From Acidobacteriota bacterium (GTDB lineage Bacteria; Acidobacteriota; Vicinamibacteria; Fen-336): a stretch of 49,039 nucleotides of DNA. The stretch spans positions 1-49,039 of the forward strand of contig JAJDNS010000141.1 of NCBI GenBank assembly GCA_022340585.1, written 5' to 3'. A model generated the notes under the pieces. It had not been told where the DNA came from. It was given only the letters and a program-made list of their open reading frames with translations, and ran no database searches. Position numbers and translations under genes: made by a program. Position 1 is the first letter of the stretch. Each line of letters opens with the position of its first letter. Below are positions 7,428 through 16,538 of this stretch, piece after piece.

Positions 7428-10400
7428 ATGAGGAAGTTGATCGGTCTCGGTGTGCTCGCCTTTGCCCCCTGTGTCGCCTGGTCTCAGTCCACGACCAGTC
7501 CCATCGTGGGCGAGGTAAAGGGCCCCGGCGGTAACCCCTTGCCCGGCGTCACGGTGACGGCGCGGCACCTGGACAGCGGCCTCGTCCGCGAGACTGTCGC
7601 GGGGGCGGACGGGGCGTTCACCCTCGCCGCCCTGCCCCTGGGCATCTACGAGGTCCGGGCGGCGCTCGACGGCTTCCGCCCCGTGGTCCAGAGTGGCATC
7701 CACCTCGAGCTGGGCGCCACCGTCGAGCTGCGCCTGACCCTCGACGTGGGGGCGGCCGAGGACGAGATCACCGTGACCGCGGACGTCTCGGGGGTGCAGA
7801 CCCGCTCGGGGGAGCTGAGCTTCCTGGTCCACGAGGAGCAGATCCGCGACCTCCCCCTGAACGGGCGCAACTACACCGACCTCGTCTTCCTGCAGCCCGG
7901 GGTCATCGCCTTCCCCTACCGGGACGGGGGATCGGTGGTCGCCCACGGCCTGGGCGCGAGCATCAACGGCCAGGACCCGCGGTCCAACGTCTACCTGCTG
8001 GACGGCACCCTCATGAACGACTTCACCAACAGCCCGGCCGGCAGCGCCGCGAGTACCGCCCTGGGGACGGAGATGGTGCACGAGTTTCGGGTCGAGACGA
8101 ACGCCTACTCCGCCGAGTACGGGCGGAACTACGGGGGCCAGATCAACGTCATCACGAAGTCGGGCTCGAATGATCTCCACGGCAGTGCCTTCGAGTACCA
8201 CCGCAACGACGCGCTGGACGCCCGCAACTACTTCGACGGGGACGAGAAGCCCGATTTCCGCCGCAACCAGTTCGGCTTCACCCTCGGCGGGCCGGTCAAG
8301 AAGGACCGCACCTTCTTCTTCGTGGGCTACGAGGGGCTCCGGGAGAGCCTGGGGCGGAACATCCAGACGGTGGTGCCCAACCAAACGGCCCGCCTCGGCA
8401 TCCTTCCCGCCCCGGGCCAACCCGGCGGCACCATCCAGGTCCCGGTGGACCCCGGCGTTCGCCCGTATCTCGACGAGTACCCCCTGCCGAACGGGGCCGA
8501 TCTCGGGGGCGGGCTCGCGGCCTACAGCTTCCCGTTCTCCCAGGACATCGACCAGGACTACTTCCAGGTGCGCCTCGACCAGAACCTGAGGCGGAGCGAC
8601 CAGCTCTTCGTCCGCTACACCTACGACAACGCGGAGCAGCTTCTCCCCACGGAGTTTCCCCAGTTCCCGCGGACCTTTCTCTCGAAGAACCAGTTCCTGA
8701 CCGCCGAGTACCGGAGCAGCCTCTCGAGCCACACGCTGGCCACGTTCCGCTTCGGATACTCGCGGACCCGGATCGGGCAGCACGTGCAGGCCAATACCTC
8801 CCAGCCTCTCCCGTCCTTCGTGCCCGGGCGCGAGTCGATGGGGGACATCGACGTCGGGGGCATCCCCCGGTTCGGCCCCCAGATCTCCGCCGACGTCTCC
8901 CTGCGCCAGGACGTCTTCTCCCTCCAGGGCGACGTCCTCCTGAGCCGGGGGAGGCACACCGTCACCACCGGGGCCCTCGTGGAGTGGTACCGCAACGACG
9001 AGTTCAACCCCACGTTCAGCCGGGGGCTCTTCGCCTTCGGGAACCTGGAAGGGTTCCTGCGCAACTCTCCCTTGCGCTTCATCGGTCTCACCCCGGAGGG
9101 CGACCTGGAGCGCAACTGGCGCTCCACTCTTCTCGGGGCCTACGTGCAGGATCAGGTTCGCCTGGGAAGCAACGTCACCCTGAACGCCGGACTGCGCCTC
9201 GAGTACGCGACCCTCCCGGAGGAGCAGGGGGGCCGCGACATCAACATGCCCGACCTCCTTGCCCCCGAGACCACGGTGGGCCCGCTCTACGAGAACCCCG
9301 GTCCGAACCTCTCACCCCGGCTGAGCCTCGCCTGGGACGTCTTCGGTGACGGCCGCACCGCGGTGCGCGGCGGCTACGGTCTCTACTTCAACAACAACGT
9401 CCAGCAGAACCTCATCGTCACCATCACCAATCCGCCCTTCACGCCCCGGCCGGTGATCCCGCGACCGGACTTCCCGACCCCGGACTTCGCCCGCGGCGTG
9501 CCCCTCTCCATTCGCCCCATCCAGTGGGACATCCAGACCCCGCGCCTCCACACGTGGAACGTGAACGTCCAGCAGGCGCTTCCGGCCAGGATGATGCTGA
9601 CGGTGGGCTACGCGGGCTCCCGGGGCCGGAACCTGCTCCGCAACAGCGACGTCAACGTCCCGGTCCCGGAGACGCTTCCCGATGGCACGGCCTTCTACCC
9701 GCCCACCGCGGCCCGGCCCAACTCCGGCTTCTCCGCCATCGAGCTCAAGAGCAGCGACGGGGAGTCCTGGTACGACGCCCTCGTCGTTGAGCTGCGCCGC
9801 ACGTCGGTGGGTGGCCTGAGCTTCCAGTCCTCCTACACGTTCTCCCGGAACATCGACACCACCCAGGCCTCCACCTTCTTCTCCGACGCGACGAACGGGA
9901 CGGTGTCCTGGATGCCCGAGTTCGCCAACCCCAACTACAACCGGGGTCTGGCCGACTACCACGCCAAGCACAACTGGGTGGTCAACTTCACCTGGGACCT
10001 GCCCTTGGCTCGGGAGTCGAGCGGTGTGGTCCACGCCCTCCTTGCCGACTGGCAGCTCGCGGGGATCGGCCGCTACCGGAGCGGTCCCCCGCTGACCGTG
10101 TTCGTCCAGGCCAACCGCTCGCGCTCGCGCTGGTTCCCGTCCCTCGGACCCGGTCTCGGACCGGACCGTCCCAGCCTCGTCCCCGGCCGGACGACCGAGG
10201 ACGCGGTCCTGGGCACACCCGAGCAGTGGTTCGACCCCACCGCCTTCGTCCTGCCGCCGGCGGGGACCGTCGGCGACACCGGCCGAGGGGCATTCGAGGG
10301 GCCGGACCTCCGGGTTCTCGACCTGGCCCTGGTGAAGCGGATCCGGTGGAGCACGCTCGGCCCCGCCGGGCTCGTCGAGCTGCGCCTCGAGGCCTTCAAC

Positions 10401-10550
10401 GTCTTCAACCGCGCGAACTTCAGCACCCCGAGCCTGCTGGCCTTCGCCGGGACCAGCGACGACGAGGCGCCCCTGCCCACCTTCGGTCGCATCCGGCAGA
10501 CCGCCACCTCGGCTCGCCAGGTCCAGCTCGGCGTCCGGGTCCAGTTCTGA
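7428..10550 (+). CDS. Oar-like TonB-dependent receptor with carboxypeptidase-regulatory-like domain
   Basis: A protein of 1040 residues. The signal peptide is about residues 1-20. A carboxypeptidase-regulatory-like beta sandwich follows (about 24-110: GEVKGPGGNPLPGVTVTA, DGAFTLAALPLGIYEV). Next comes a plug domain (about 115-240, containing LPLNGRNYTDLVFLQPG and VITKSGSNDLHGSAFEY), then a long outer-membrane barrel ending in an aromatic residue (VQLGVRVQF), as expected for BAM recognition. These receptors import large ligands such as oligosaccharides or peptides through TonB. The Shine-Dalgarno AGGGAG lies 7-8 nt before the ATG. No SusD-like partner or TonB/ExbBD is nearby, so the substrate cannot be inferred. 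Confidence 0.95.
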   Translation: MRKLIGLGVLAFAPCVAWSQSTTSPIVGEVKGPGGNPLPGVTVTARHLDSGLVRETVAGADGAFTLAALPLGIYEVRAALDGFRPVVQSGIHLELGATVELRLTLDVGAAEDEITVTADVSGVQTRSGELSFLVHEEQIRDLPLNGRNYTDLVFLQPGVIAFPYRDGGSVVAHGLGASINGQDPRSNVYLLDGTLMNDFTNSPAGSAASTALGTEMVHEFRVETNAYSAEYGRNYGGQINVITKSGSNDLHGSAFEYHRNDALDARNYFDGDEKPDFRRNQFGFTLGGPVKKDRTFFFVGYEGLRESLGRNIQTVVPNQTARLGILPAPGQPGGTIQVPVDPGVRPYLDEYPLPNGADLGGGLAAYSFPFSQDIDQDYFQVRLDQNLRRSDQLFVRYTYDNAEQLLPTEFPQFPRTFLSKNQFLTAEYRSSLSSHTLATFRFGYSRTRIGQHVQANTSQPLPSFVPGRESMGDIDVGGIPRFGPQISADVSLRQDVFSLQGDVLLSRGRHTVTTGALVEWYRNDEFNPTFSRGLFAFGNLEGFLRNSPLRFIGLTPEGDLERNWRSTLLGAYVQDQVRLGSNVTLNAGLRLEYATLPEEQGGRDINMPDLLAPETTVGPLYENPGPNLSPRLSLAWDVFGDGRTAVRGGYGLYFNNNVQQNLIVTITNPPFTPRPVIPRPDFPTPDFARGVPLSIRPIQWDIQTPRLHTWNVNVQQALPARMMLTVGYAGSRGRNLLRNSDVNVPVPETLPDGTAFYPPTAARPNSGFSAIELKSSDGESWYDALVVELRRTSVGGLSFQSSYTFSRNIDTTQASTFFSDATNGTVSWMPEFANPNYNRGLADYHAKHNWVVNFTWDLPLARESSGVVHALLADWQLAGIGRYRSGPPLTVFVQANRSRSRWFPSLGPGLGPDRPSLVPGRTTEDAVLGTPEQWFDPTAFVLPPAGTVGDTGRGAFEGPDLRVLDLALVKRIRWSTLGPAGLVELRLEAFNVFNRANFSTPSLLAFAGTSDDEAPLPTFGRIRQTATSARQVQLGVRVQF

Positions 10551-10639
10551 CCGGGCCGCGGGAGCACTCCACACGGCTCTGCCCCGAAGGGATCGAGTCG
10601 TGCAGGGCGTCCCCGTGATTCAGCGGAATGCCTCCCGGG

Positions 10640-11284
10640 CTACTCCTTGCGCTCGTAGTCGGCGGGGGGGTCGTAGAGGCCCGCGGGGGGCGTCTCCTCG
10701 GCGATGGACACGAGCTGGGTGGTGACTCGGACCGGCCCCACCGTCATCTCCTGGAGCACCGGGTAGCCCTCGAGGGCCGCCAGGCTCTGGAGCCAGCTCA
10801 TGTTCATGGCCCTGGCCACGCTCCTCGCGTAGGCACGGTACACGTCGAGATCGACGTCCACGTCCGTGCTCATCCACAGCACGGCGTGTCCGGTCTCCCC
10901 CGGGGCGACCTCGAAGTCGAGATCGTACCTTTCGGCCGACCACGAGCCGATCTGCCGAGTCTCCCCCGACCTCTTCACGCTCGGGGGCGACGTGGGGGGC
11001 GGGCCGCCTCGCTCGAGCTTGATCACGGTGTAGCTCTCCTGGGCGTCGTTGATCAGGTAGGCCTCACCGACGTCCAGGCGGCTGATCATGCGTCCGTCGG
11101 TGGTCACGCGAACCGCGCGGTCTTCGCCGAACCAGAGCGTGGCCTCGGTCGTCGTGTCGCGTTCCTGGTCCCCCATCGTGAGCTGAGTCCGCTCCTCGCT
11201 GGTGATCCGCGTGTCGGCGGTCGCGAGACCAACACTGGACAGGAGGAGGGACAAAGAGACAACGAGAGCCGACGGTAGGCGCAT
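10640..11284 (-). CDS. Secreted DUF4412-like protein
   Basis: A protein of 214 residues with a signal peptide (about 1-23, ending near LATA). The mature part contains the pattern GSWSAERYDLDFEVAPG followed by AVLWMST, which resembles DUF4412-type periplasmic proteins. The C-terminal segment is acidic and proline-rich. I chose ATG 11284 for its strong Shine-Dalgarno (AAGGAG, 7 nt). The predicted fold is a LolA/LolB-like beta shell, but that is inference. It lies 147 nt downstream of the MFS gene on the same strand. No enzymatic residue is apparent. Confidence 0.65.
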   Translation of the reverse strand: MRLPSALVVSLSLLLSSVGLATADTRITSEERTQLTMGDQERDTTTEATLWFGEDRAVRVTTDGRMISRLDVGEAYLINDAQESYTVIKLERGGPPPTSPPSVKRSGETRQIGSWSAERYDLDFEVAPGETGHAVLWMSTDVDVDLDVYRAYARSVARAMNMSWLQSLAALEGYPVLQEMTVGPVRVTTQLVSIAEETPPAGLYDPPADYERKE

Positions 11285-11431
11285 GGAACACTCCTTCTTG
11301 CCGAGGATTTTGCGCGGCAGTATACCCCTCCATCGACTCGGGTTCGCTCCGGTGAGGGGGTCGACCGGCCTCGGGCCCACCGACTCGGCACTCGTCCCTT
11401 GAGTCCGGAGGTGACCATGGTGTCCCCGGGA

Positions 11432-12655
11432 CTATGAACCGGCGCCGATGACGGGATCGTTCCGGACCGAGTGGAGTAGCGCGGCCGCGGTCAGGAACAG
11501 GAGCGAGAGGGCGCTCACGCTGGGGCCCACTTCGGCGTGGTCGCTGACCCAGCCCAGCCAGGCCGCGGCGGGAGCGGCGAGGGCATTCGAGATCACCAGG
11601 ACCACCGCCGCCGCGGAGGAGCGGAAGCGAGGCTCCACGTACTCGTAGAGGGTCACCGCGATCGTTCCCACGTAGACACCCTGGAAGAAGCTGGTCGCCC
11701 CGAGGGCGAAGAGCGCCAGCCCCAGCGTCCCCGCCCCTCCCAGCAGCCACAGGAACGGGGCGCCGCAGACCAGGGCGAAGGATTGCAGGTCCACCCGCGG
11801 TCGCCCGGCCGCCGCCCGGCGGTCGGACAGAGCCCCTCCGGCGAGGGCCCCGACCATCGCCGGGAGGCTGCTCCAGAGAGCGATCTGGAGGCCGGCCTGC
11901 GACAGGCTGAGGCCGAACTGCCACCGGAAGATGCTGGGCGCCCAGGTGCCGTAGCCGATGGCCACGAAGAGGACCGCGGCGAAGGCGAGTCCGAGGCGGC
12001 GGACCGCCCGGCTTCGGAGACTCGACACGAACCCGGCCAGGAGCGGGACCCGGGGAGGGGGGGCATCGACGGTGGCCGGGCGCAGGCGCACGACCATCCA
12101 CGCCGCGAGGGCGAGGCCCGCGGCGCCGAACGCCACGAACCCGAGGCGCCACCCGTAGTGCTCGGCGATCCAGCCGGCCAGGAAGCCGCTGCCGATGGGG
12201 CCGGCGTACTGCGCGGTCTGGTGGATCGAGATCGCCCGGGCCCGTGTCCGGGTGTGGTGGTCGGCGAGAAGTGCGTGAGAGACCGGGGGGTAGAAGGCCT
12301 CCGCGCCCCCGGTGAGGACCGACCGGGCGAGCAGCATGACGGCGAGGGTCCCGGCCAGGCCCGTGAACACCGTGCCCGCGCTCCAGATGGCCACCGCCAG
12401 AATGAGGATGCGGTGCTTCGGGAACCGGTCGCCGAGCGCGCCGGCGACCGGGGACAGCACCGCGACCACGACCGAGAACGCCCCGGTGACGAGACCGGCC
12501 TGGTAGCCCGAGAGCCCGAGGTCGGCGCGCAGGGGCTCGAGCACCACGCTGTAGATCTGCCGATCCGCCTGGTGGAGGAAGTAGGCCGCCCAGAGCATGG
12601 CGACGACCTCCCACCGGTACCGGCCCCGGGGGTCACGACCGGACACGCGGGTCAC
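11432..12655 (-). CDS. MFS transporter
   Basis: A protein of 407 residues with about 12 transmembrane helices. The TM1 region contains AAYFLHQADRQIYSVV, an Asp-Arg motif typical of MFS anion/sugar-acid symporters. The TM2-TM3 loop motif A appears as GALGDRFPKHRIL. The GTG start at 12655 overlaps the TGA of the sulfurtransferase gene (GTGA), so the two are translationally coupled. Similarity to the family begins only about 15 codons after this start, consistent with it being correct. The substrate is unknown. Coupling to a rhodanese-type enzyme could hint at a sulfur compound, but that is speculative. Confidence 0.9.
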   Translation of the reverse strand: MTRVSGRDPRGRYRWEVVAMLWAAYFLHQADRQIYSVVLEPLRADLGLSGYQAGLVTGAFSVVVAVLSPVAGALGDRFPKHRILILAVAIWSAGTVFTGLAGTLAVMLLARSVLTGGAEAFYPPVSHALLADHHTRTRARAISIHQTAQYAGPIGSGFLAGWIAEHYGWRLGFVAFGAAGLALAAWMVVRLRPATVDAPPPRVPLLAGFVSSLRSRAVRRLGLAFAAVLFVAIGYGTWAPSIFRWQFGLSLSQAGLQIALWSSLPAMVGALAGGALSDRRAAAGRPRVDLQSFALVCGAPFLWLLGGAGTLGLALFALGATSFFQGVYVGTIAVTLYEYVEPRFRSSAAAVVLVISNALAAPAAAWLGWVSDHAEVGPSVSALSLLFLTAAALLHSVRNDPVIGAGS

Positions 12656-13539
12656 CGGTCCCCCGACTCGAGCGGGAGGCGCGCATCGGCGGCCCACTCC
12701 CACATCGACCCGTCGTAGTTCCTGGCCCGCAGACCGAGGCGGGCCTCGAGGAGCACCGCCAGGAGTGCGGAGCGGACACCGCCCGTGCAGTAGGCAACCG
12801 GGGCCGACGCCCCGGCCGGGAGCAGGCGCCGCAGCTCTTCGGCGTCGACGTAGCCGCCGTCGGGCCGGTAGAGCGAGCGGGCGGGGACCAGGTGGGCGCC
12901 GGGAATGTGGCCGCCGCGCCTCTCCCGGTACCGGCGCGCGCCCCCGTACTCCTCGGGCGTGCGCGCGTCCAGCACCAGGCCTTCGTCCGCTCGGCTCACG
13001 ATCTCCTCGAGCGCGGCGGTCTCCACGCGGCGTTCGGGACGAAGGCGCACGGCGAAGTCGCCGTCGGTCCGGGGGCGGGCCCCCCCGGCTTCCACGAGAC
13101 GGTCGGGGTCGTCGCGCCAGGCGGGGAAGCCCCCGTCGAGGAGCGCCACTCGCCCGGCGCCCCAGTAGAGGAGGCTCCAGGCGAGCCGTCCCTCCTCGCC
13201 CCAGCCGGAGGGGTCGCCGACGAGCACCGTCTCGCGAGTGGCCGACAGGCCGAGGCGGCGCAGCCGCTCCTCGACTCCGGGGCCGCTGGCGACGCGCCCC
13301 CACCGCGAGGGATCACCGAGGGCCTTCCCGAGGAGTCCCGGCCGCTGCTCCGCCCAGTCCCGCCAATCGACCTGGGCCGCGCCGGGCACGTGGCCGCGCC
13401 GAAAGGGGTTGGCGTCCCGCGCGTCGAGGACGTCCACCTCGCCGATCCGGGCGGCCAGCTCCGCCGGGCTCACCACTCGCACCGTCCCCGGGGATTCGGC
13501 GGCGAGGGGGCCCGTGGCGAGGGTCGGGACGCTCGGCAT
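12652..13539 (-). CDS. Two-domain sulfurtransferase (rhodanese / 3-mercaptopyruvate type)
   Basis: A protein of 295 residues with tandem rhodanese domains. The first (about 20-130) retains the VDVLDARDANPFRRGHVPGA and WGEEGR motifs but lacks the catalytic Cys. The second (about 160-285) contains VLDARTPEEYGG, GHIPGA and the active-site loop CTGGVRSA with the persulfide-forming Cys. It transfers sulfane sulfur from thiosulfate or mercaptopyruvate to an acceptor in the cytoplasm. Length and order match the family. No Shine-Dalgarno precedes ATG 13539, but a TACGAT box sits 9 nt upstream, suggesting leaderless translation. It overlaps the MFS gene by 4 nt. Confidence 0.9.
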   Translation of the reverse strand: MPSVPTLATGPLAAESPGTVRVVSPAELAARIGEVDVLDARDANPFRRGHVPGAAQVDWRDWAEQRPGLLGKALGDPSRWGRVASGPGVEERLRRLGLSATRETVLVGDPSGWGEEGRLAWSLLYWGAGRVALLDGGFPAWRDDPDRLVEAGGARPRTDGDFAVRLRPERRVETAALEEIVSRADEGLVLDARTPEEYGGARRYRERRGGHIPGAHLVPARSLYRPDGGYVDAEELRRLLPAGASAPVAYCTGGVRSALLAVLLEARLGLRARNYDGSMWEWAADARLPLESGDR

Positions 13540-13548
13540 GCCGCGATC

Positions 13549-13554
13549 ATCGTA
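13549..13554 (-). promoter_or_regulatory. -10-like box of a possible leaderless transcript
   Basis: On the minus strand TACGAT ends 9 nt before the sulfurtransferase ATG, and no Shine-Dalgarno is present. It lies in the 38-nt gap after the ADP-ribosylglycohydrolase stop. Confidence 0.35.
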
Positions 13555-13577
13555 TCCCGCGGCGGGCCGGGGGAGCG

Positions 13578-14834
13578 TCACCGGCTGAGGATCGCCGTGG
13601 TCATGCGGTCGGCCAGGGCTTCGAGGTCGATGCCCAGGCCGCGGTTTCTCTCGAGGCTCTGCCCCACCCACTTCCGGGGCAGCTTCTCCGCGCCGACAAA
13701 GGCGCCCAGGAGAGCGCCGGTCACCGCCGCGGTGGTGTCGTTGTCGCGGCCCCAGTTGACGACGAAGGTCAGGGCCGTGGGGAAGTCGAAGTCGCTGTAG
13801 AGGAGCGCGGTGAGGTTCACGAGGTGGATCTCCCCGGCGTGGAACGGCATCCGCTGCCGCCTGGCGTCCAGCATGCGGTAGGCCGCCTCGAGCCGGCTCC
13901 GCTCCCGGGGCGACAGACCGCTGCTGGCCCAGGGGTGGTCCTGACCGGCGGACTCGAGCGTCCCGGGCGTCTCGGCCGGGGCACCCTCGACCTTCCGCGC
14001 CGCGTGGACGATGCTCCGGGCGTCGCGGAGCATCTCGTGGGCCAGCCGGCCGACGAGGCGTGTCTCGAAGTATCCGTGGGGGTCCACGTCGGCCACCACC
14101 GCGAGGACCGAGTCCGGGGTCGCGTCGGGGGCCATGGCCGCCGCGACCATGGCCGCGGTGACCGCGGAGACGTCGCGAGCGTAGCCGAGGTCGTAGATGT
14201 CCACGGCAAAGGCGTTGAGGTACGCGGCCTCGGGATCCCCCGGGTAGAAGGCCCCCAGGGTGGGCGAGAACAGCAGGCCCGCGCACACCATCTCGCCGCC
14301 GTAGAACTGGTCCAGGGCGCGCCGGTGCTCGTCTTCGCCCCCGGCGAGATAGGCCCGGGCCACCCGCTCCCATTCCTGGAGCCACTGTACCCGCATGAGG
14401 CCGTTGGCCAGCTGGGTGGCGGGGTCGTCGGCGCTCAGCGTGCGGAGCCGCTCGATCTCGTCCGAGAAGCGGGCGCTGATGAGCCTGGCCAGCTCCTTCG
14501 GCTTCAGCGTCTGGTCCGCGGCCTCGATGCGGGTTCCGGTCCCGGTGAGGTAGTCGACCATCAACGCCTTCCAGCGCGTGTCGTCGGTGGTGGCGCCGGC
14601 GGGGACGTTCATCGTCCAGGTCCCCTCGGGCGACGGCGGCCTCACCGCGGTGTGCAGGTCGCGAACGAAGCCGTACTCGGCCTGGATCTGGTCACGGGAC
14701 CACATCTCGGTCGGTGCGCCCATGGCGTCACCGATGGCCGATCCCACCAGGGACCCGAGGACCTTGTCGTGGAGGAGCGTCCGTGGGGTCTCGGGCTGGG
14801 CCCGAGCGCCGCCCGGCTTCGCAGATCGCGTCAT
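13578..14834 (-). CDS. ADP-ribosylglycohydrolase-family protein
   Basis: A protein of 418 residues of the DraG/ARH fold. The N-terminal signature GSLVGSAIGDAMGAPTE, the metal-binding TTDDT, and the C-terminal WGRDNDTTAAVTGALLGA match the two-Mg2+ centre of the family. The family removes ADP-ribose from proteins or small molecules, or hydrolyses related glycosidic bonds. I chose ATG 14834 for its GAGGAG Shine-Dalgarno (6 nt) and the start of similarity. The protein is longer than DraG (about 300 residues); the extra sequence lies between the TDDT motif and the second signature. There is no ADP-ribosyltransferase nearby, so the substrate is uncertain. Confidence 0.9.
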   Translation of the reverse strand: MTRSAKPGGARAQPETPRTLLHDKVLGSLVGSAIGDAMGAPTEMWSRDQIQAEYGFVRDLHTAVRPPSPEGTWTMNVPAGATTDDTRWKALMVDYLTGTGTRIEAADQTLKPKELARLISARFSDEIERLRTLSADDPATQLANGLMRVQWLQEWERVARAYLAGGEDEHRRALDQFYGGEMVCAGLLFSPTLGAFYPGDPEAAYLNAFAVDIYDLGYARDVSAVTAAMVAAAMAPDATPDSVLAVVADVDPHGYFETRLVGRLAHEMLRDARSIVHAARKVEGAPAETPGTLESAGQDHPWASSGLSPRERSRLEAAYRMLDARRQRMPFHAGEIHLVNLTALLYSDFDFPTALTFVVNWGRDNDTTAAVTGALLGAFVGAEKLPRKWVGQSLERNRGLGIDLEALADRMTTAILSR

Positions 14835-14938
14835 CAGGAACTCCTCTTCTCTCCCCGAAACCGTCGCCCTCCGTGGTGCCGCGAGAGGCCGAGGGCATGG
14901 CTTGCCCGCCCGCACGACCTCCCCCATGATGGCAGGTC

Positions 14939-15433
14939 ATGAAGCTTCTTTCGATCCTGCGTCACGCCAAGTCGAGCTGGAACGACTCCTCTCTCGACGA
15001 TCACGACCGGCCGCTGAACAAGCGCGGTCTCCGCGACGCGCCGCGGATGGGGGAGCTGATCCGGGAGAAGGGGCTGGCCCCCGACGCCATTCTCAGCTCC
15101 ACGGCTCTTCGCGCCCGGGACACCGCCCTCACGGTGGCCGCGGCCACGGGGTTCCCGGACGAGGTCCGCTTCACCCGGAGCCTCTACGGGGCGGGACCGG
15201 ATGCCTACCTCGAGGCGTTGAGCGCGCTCCCTGACGACCTCGAGCACGCCCTGGTCGTGGGACACAACCCCGGCCTCGAGGAGCTCGTCGCCCGGGTGGT
15301 CGGGGCGCCCCACACCATGCCCACCGCCTCTCTCGCCGTCGTCGAGCTTCCCATCGAGAGCTGGAGAGAGCTGGACTCGCTTCAGCAGGGAAAGCTCCGG
15401 GCGCTCTGGAGGCCGCGGGAGCTGGGCGAGTAG
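14939..15433 (+). CDS. sixA: SixA-like phosphohistidine phosphatase
   Basis: A protein of 164 residues of the histidine-phosphatase (RHG) superfamily. The catalytic loop is RHAKSSW near residue 8, and the second catalytic His lies in VVGHNPGLEEL. The spacing and length fit SixA, which removes phosphate from histidine residues of phosphorelay or PTS proteins. It is divergent from the ADP-ribosylglycohydrolase gene and ends 4 nt from the stop of the HgcAB-like gene, which is convergent. A weak GGCAGG precedes the ATG. No phosphorelay partner is adjacent. Confidence 0.9.
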   Translation: MKLLSILRHAKSSWNDSSLDDHDRPLNKRGLRDAPRMGELIREKGLAPDAILSSTALRARDTALTVAAATGFPDEVRFTRSLYGAGPDAYLEALSALPDDLEHALVVGHNPGLEELVARVVGAPHTMPTASLAVVELPIESWRELDSLQQGKLRALWRPRELGE

Positions 15434-15437
15434 GCCG

Positions 15438-16538
15438 TCACCCGGAGGACCGAACCGCCCTGCGGTGGGCGGCCCGAGGGGGTGTGGCCAGGGACAGCGC
15501 CTCCTCCGGACACTGGGTCACGCACGCGTGGCAGGAGAAGCAGGCGTCCCGGTCGCGGAACGTGGTCTTCCGGTCCGGACCGAGCTCCCCGAACACTCCC
15601 ACCGGGCAGATCTCGAAGCAGCTCCTGCAGCCCCGACACCGGTCCTCGTCGAGGGTGATCGTCCCCAGGTCCCTCTCGGCGAACAGGCCCCCGAAGCCTC
15701 CCAGGCCGAGCCGGTCGATCCACACCTCCGAGTCCGACCTCCGGGGCGAGACCGTCCCGGCGAGGTCGAGCCCGGCCGCGAGGAAGATGACGAACGTGGC
15801 CACGAGCCAGCCTCGGTGGGCGAGGGGGTTGCCCCGGACCAGGGCGTCCGCCCCCGCCCACGCCCCCGCGACCAGCATCGCCGAGAAGAGCGCCTGACCC
15901 CAACCGGTCCTTCCCGGGATCACGTCGACGAAGGCGTAGAGGACGGCCACCGCCGACCAGAAGAGGACCGTGAACCCCAGGAGGTGCTGCGGCCAGAACA
16001 CCCCGAGCACCAGAGCCACGAGCGCGTAGACCGGCAGGTTCATGGGCAGGAGCATGTCGGCCCGATGGGCGAGGCCGAAATCGAAGCGCCGCATGGCCTC
16101 CGTCTTCCTCTCTCCGCCGTCCAGGTAGGCCGGGAGATCCCGGGCGGAAACCGGGCCGAACCGGGCTCGGAAACCCGTGGCCTCCCGGATGGGCTCGACC
16201 TCGACGCCCGGCGCCGACAGGGCGGGGAGAATGAGGCGCCGGTGGCCAACCCGCTCGGCCAGGCCCGACGTCTTGACCGCATCGATGACCCGGTGGTGCG
16301 TGAGGAGGCCCCCGGCCGCCGCGCACCACACGTTGATGCCGCTGGAGTTCGCGACCAGCAGCCAGACGCTCCGACCCCGGAGGGCCCGCCTCACCCGGGC
16401 GACGGTGAGTGAGAAGTTGGCGGTCACGAGGACCGGCGCGCCCTCGTCGGGATATCCGATGGGCACGAGCCCCGTCGGGGCGGCGCGGGGGAGCCAGCGG
16501 CAGAGGTACGCGACGATCCAGTCGAGGAGGGCGCTCAC
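15438..16538 (-). CDS. HgcAB-like fusion: corrinoid domain, membrane domain and 2x[4Fe-4S] ferredoxin
   Basis: A protein of 366 residues joining what are normally two proteins. Residues 35-160 resemble the HgcA corrinoid domain: VLVTANFSLT, the cap-helix motif NVWC with Cys72, then HRRLILPALSAPGVE, FGPV and DLPAYLD in family order. Residues 166-265 hold about four transmembrane helices, as in HgcA. Residues 298-345 form an HgcB-like ferredoxin with two CX2CX2CX3C clusters (Cys301/304/307/311 and 333/336/339/343). In HgcA the cap Cys ligates cobalt and passes a methyl group to mercury. Here the usual Gly-Lys after NVWCAA is Ala-Gly, and HgcB's C-terminal Cys pair is absent. The GTG start overlaps the stop of the methyltransferase gene (GTGA). 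Likely role: corrinoid- and electron-coupled methyl chemistry at the membrane, acceptor unknown. Confidence 0.85.
   Translation of the reverse strand: MSALLDWIVAYLCRWLPRAAPTGLVPIGYPDEGAPVLVTANFSLTVARVRRALRGRSVWLLVANSSGINVWCAAAGGLLTHHRVIDAVKTSGLAERVGHRRLILPALSAPGVEVEPIREATGFRARFGPVSARDLPAYLDGGERKTEAMRRFDFGLAHRADMLLPMNLPVYALVALVLGVFWPQHLLGFTVLFWSAVAVLYAFVDVIPGRTGWGQALFSAMLVAGAWAGADALVRGNPLAHRGWLVATFVIFLAAGLDLAGTVSPRRSDSEVWIDRLGLGGFGGLFAERDLGTITLDEDRCRGCRSCFEICPVGVFGELGPDRKTTFRDRDACFSCHACVTQCPEEALSLATPPRAAHRRAVRSSG

Noticed and set aside
12895..13566. A second protein on the plus strand across the sulfurtransferase gene
   Set aside because: Antisense to a well-supported gene with catalytic motifs, and without Shine-Dalgarno or domain similarity.
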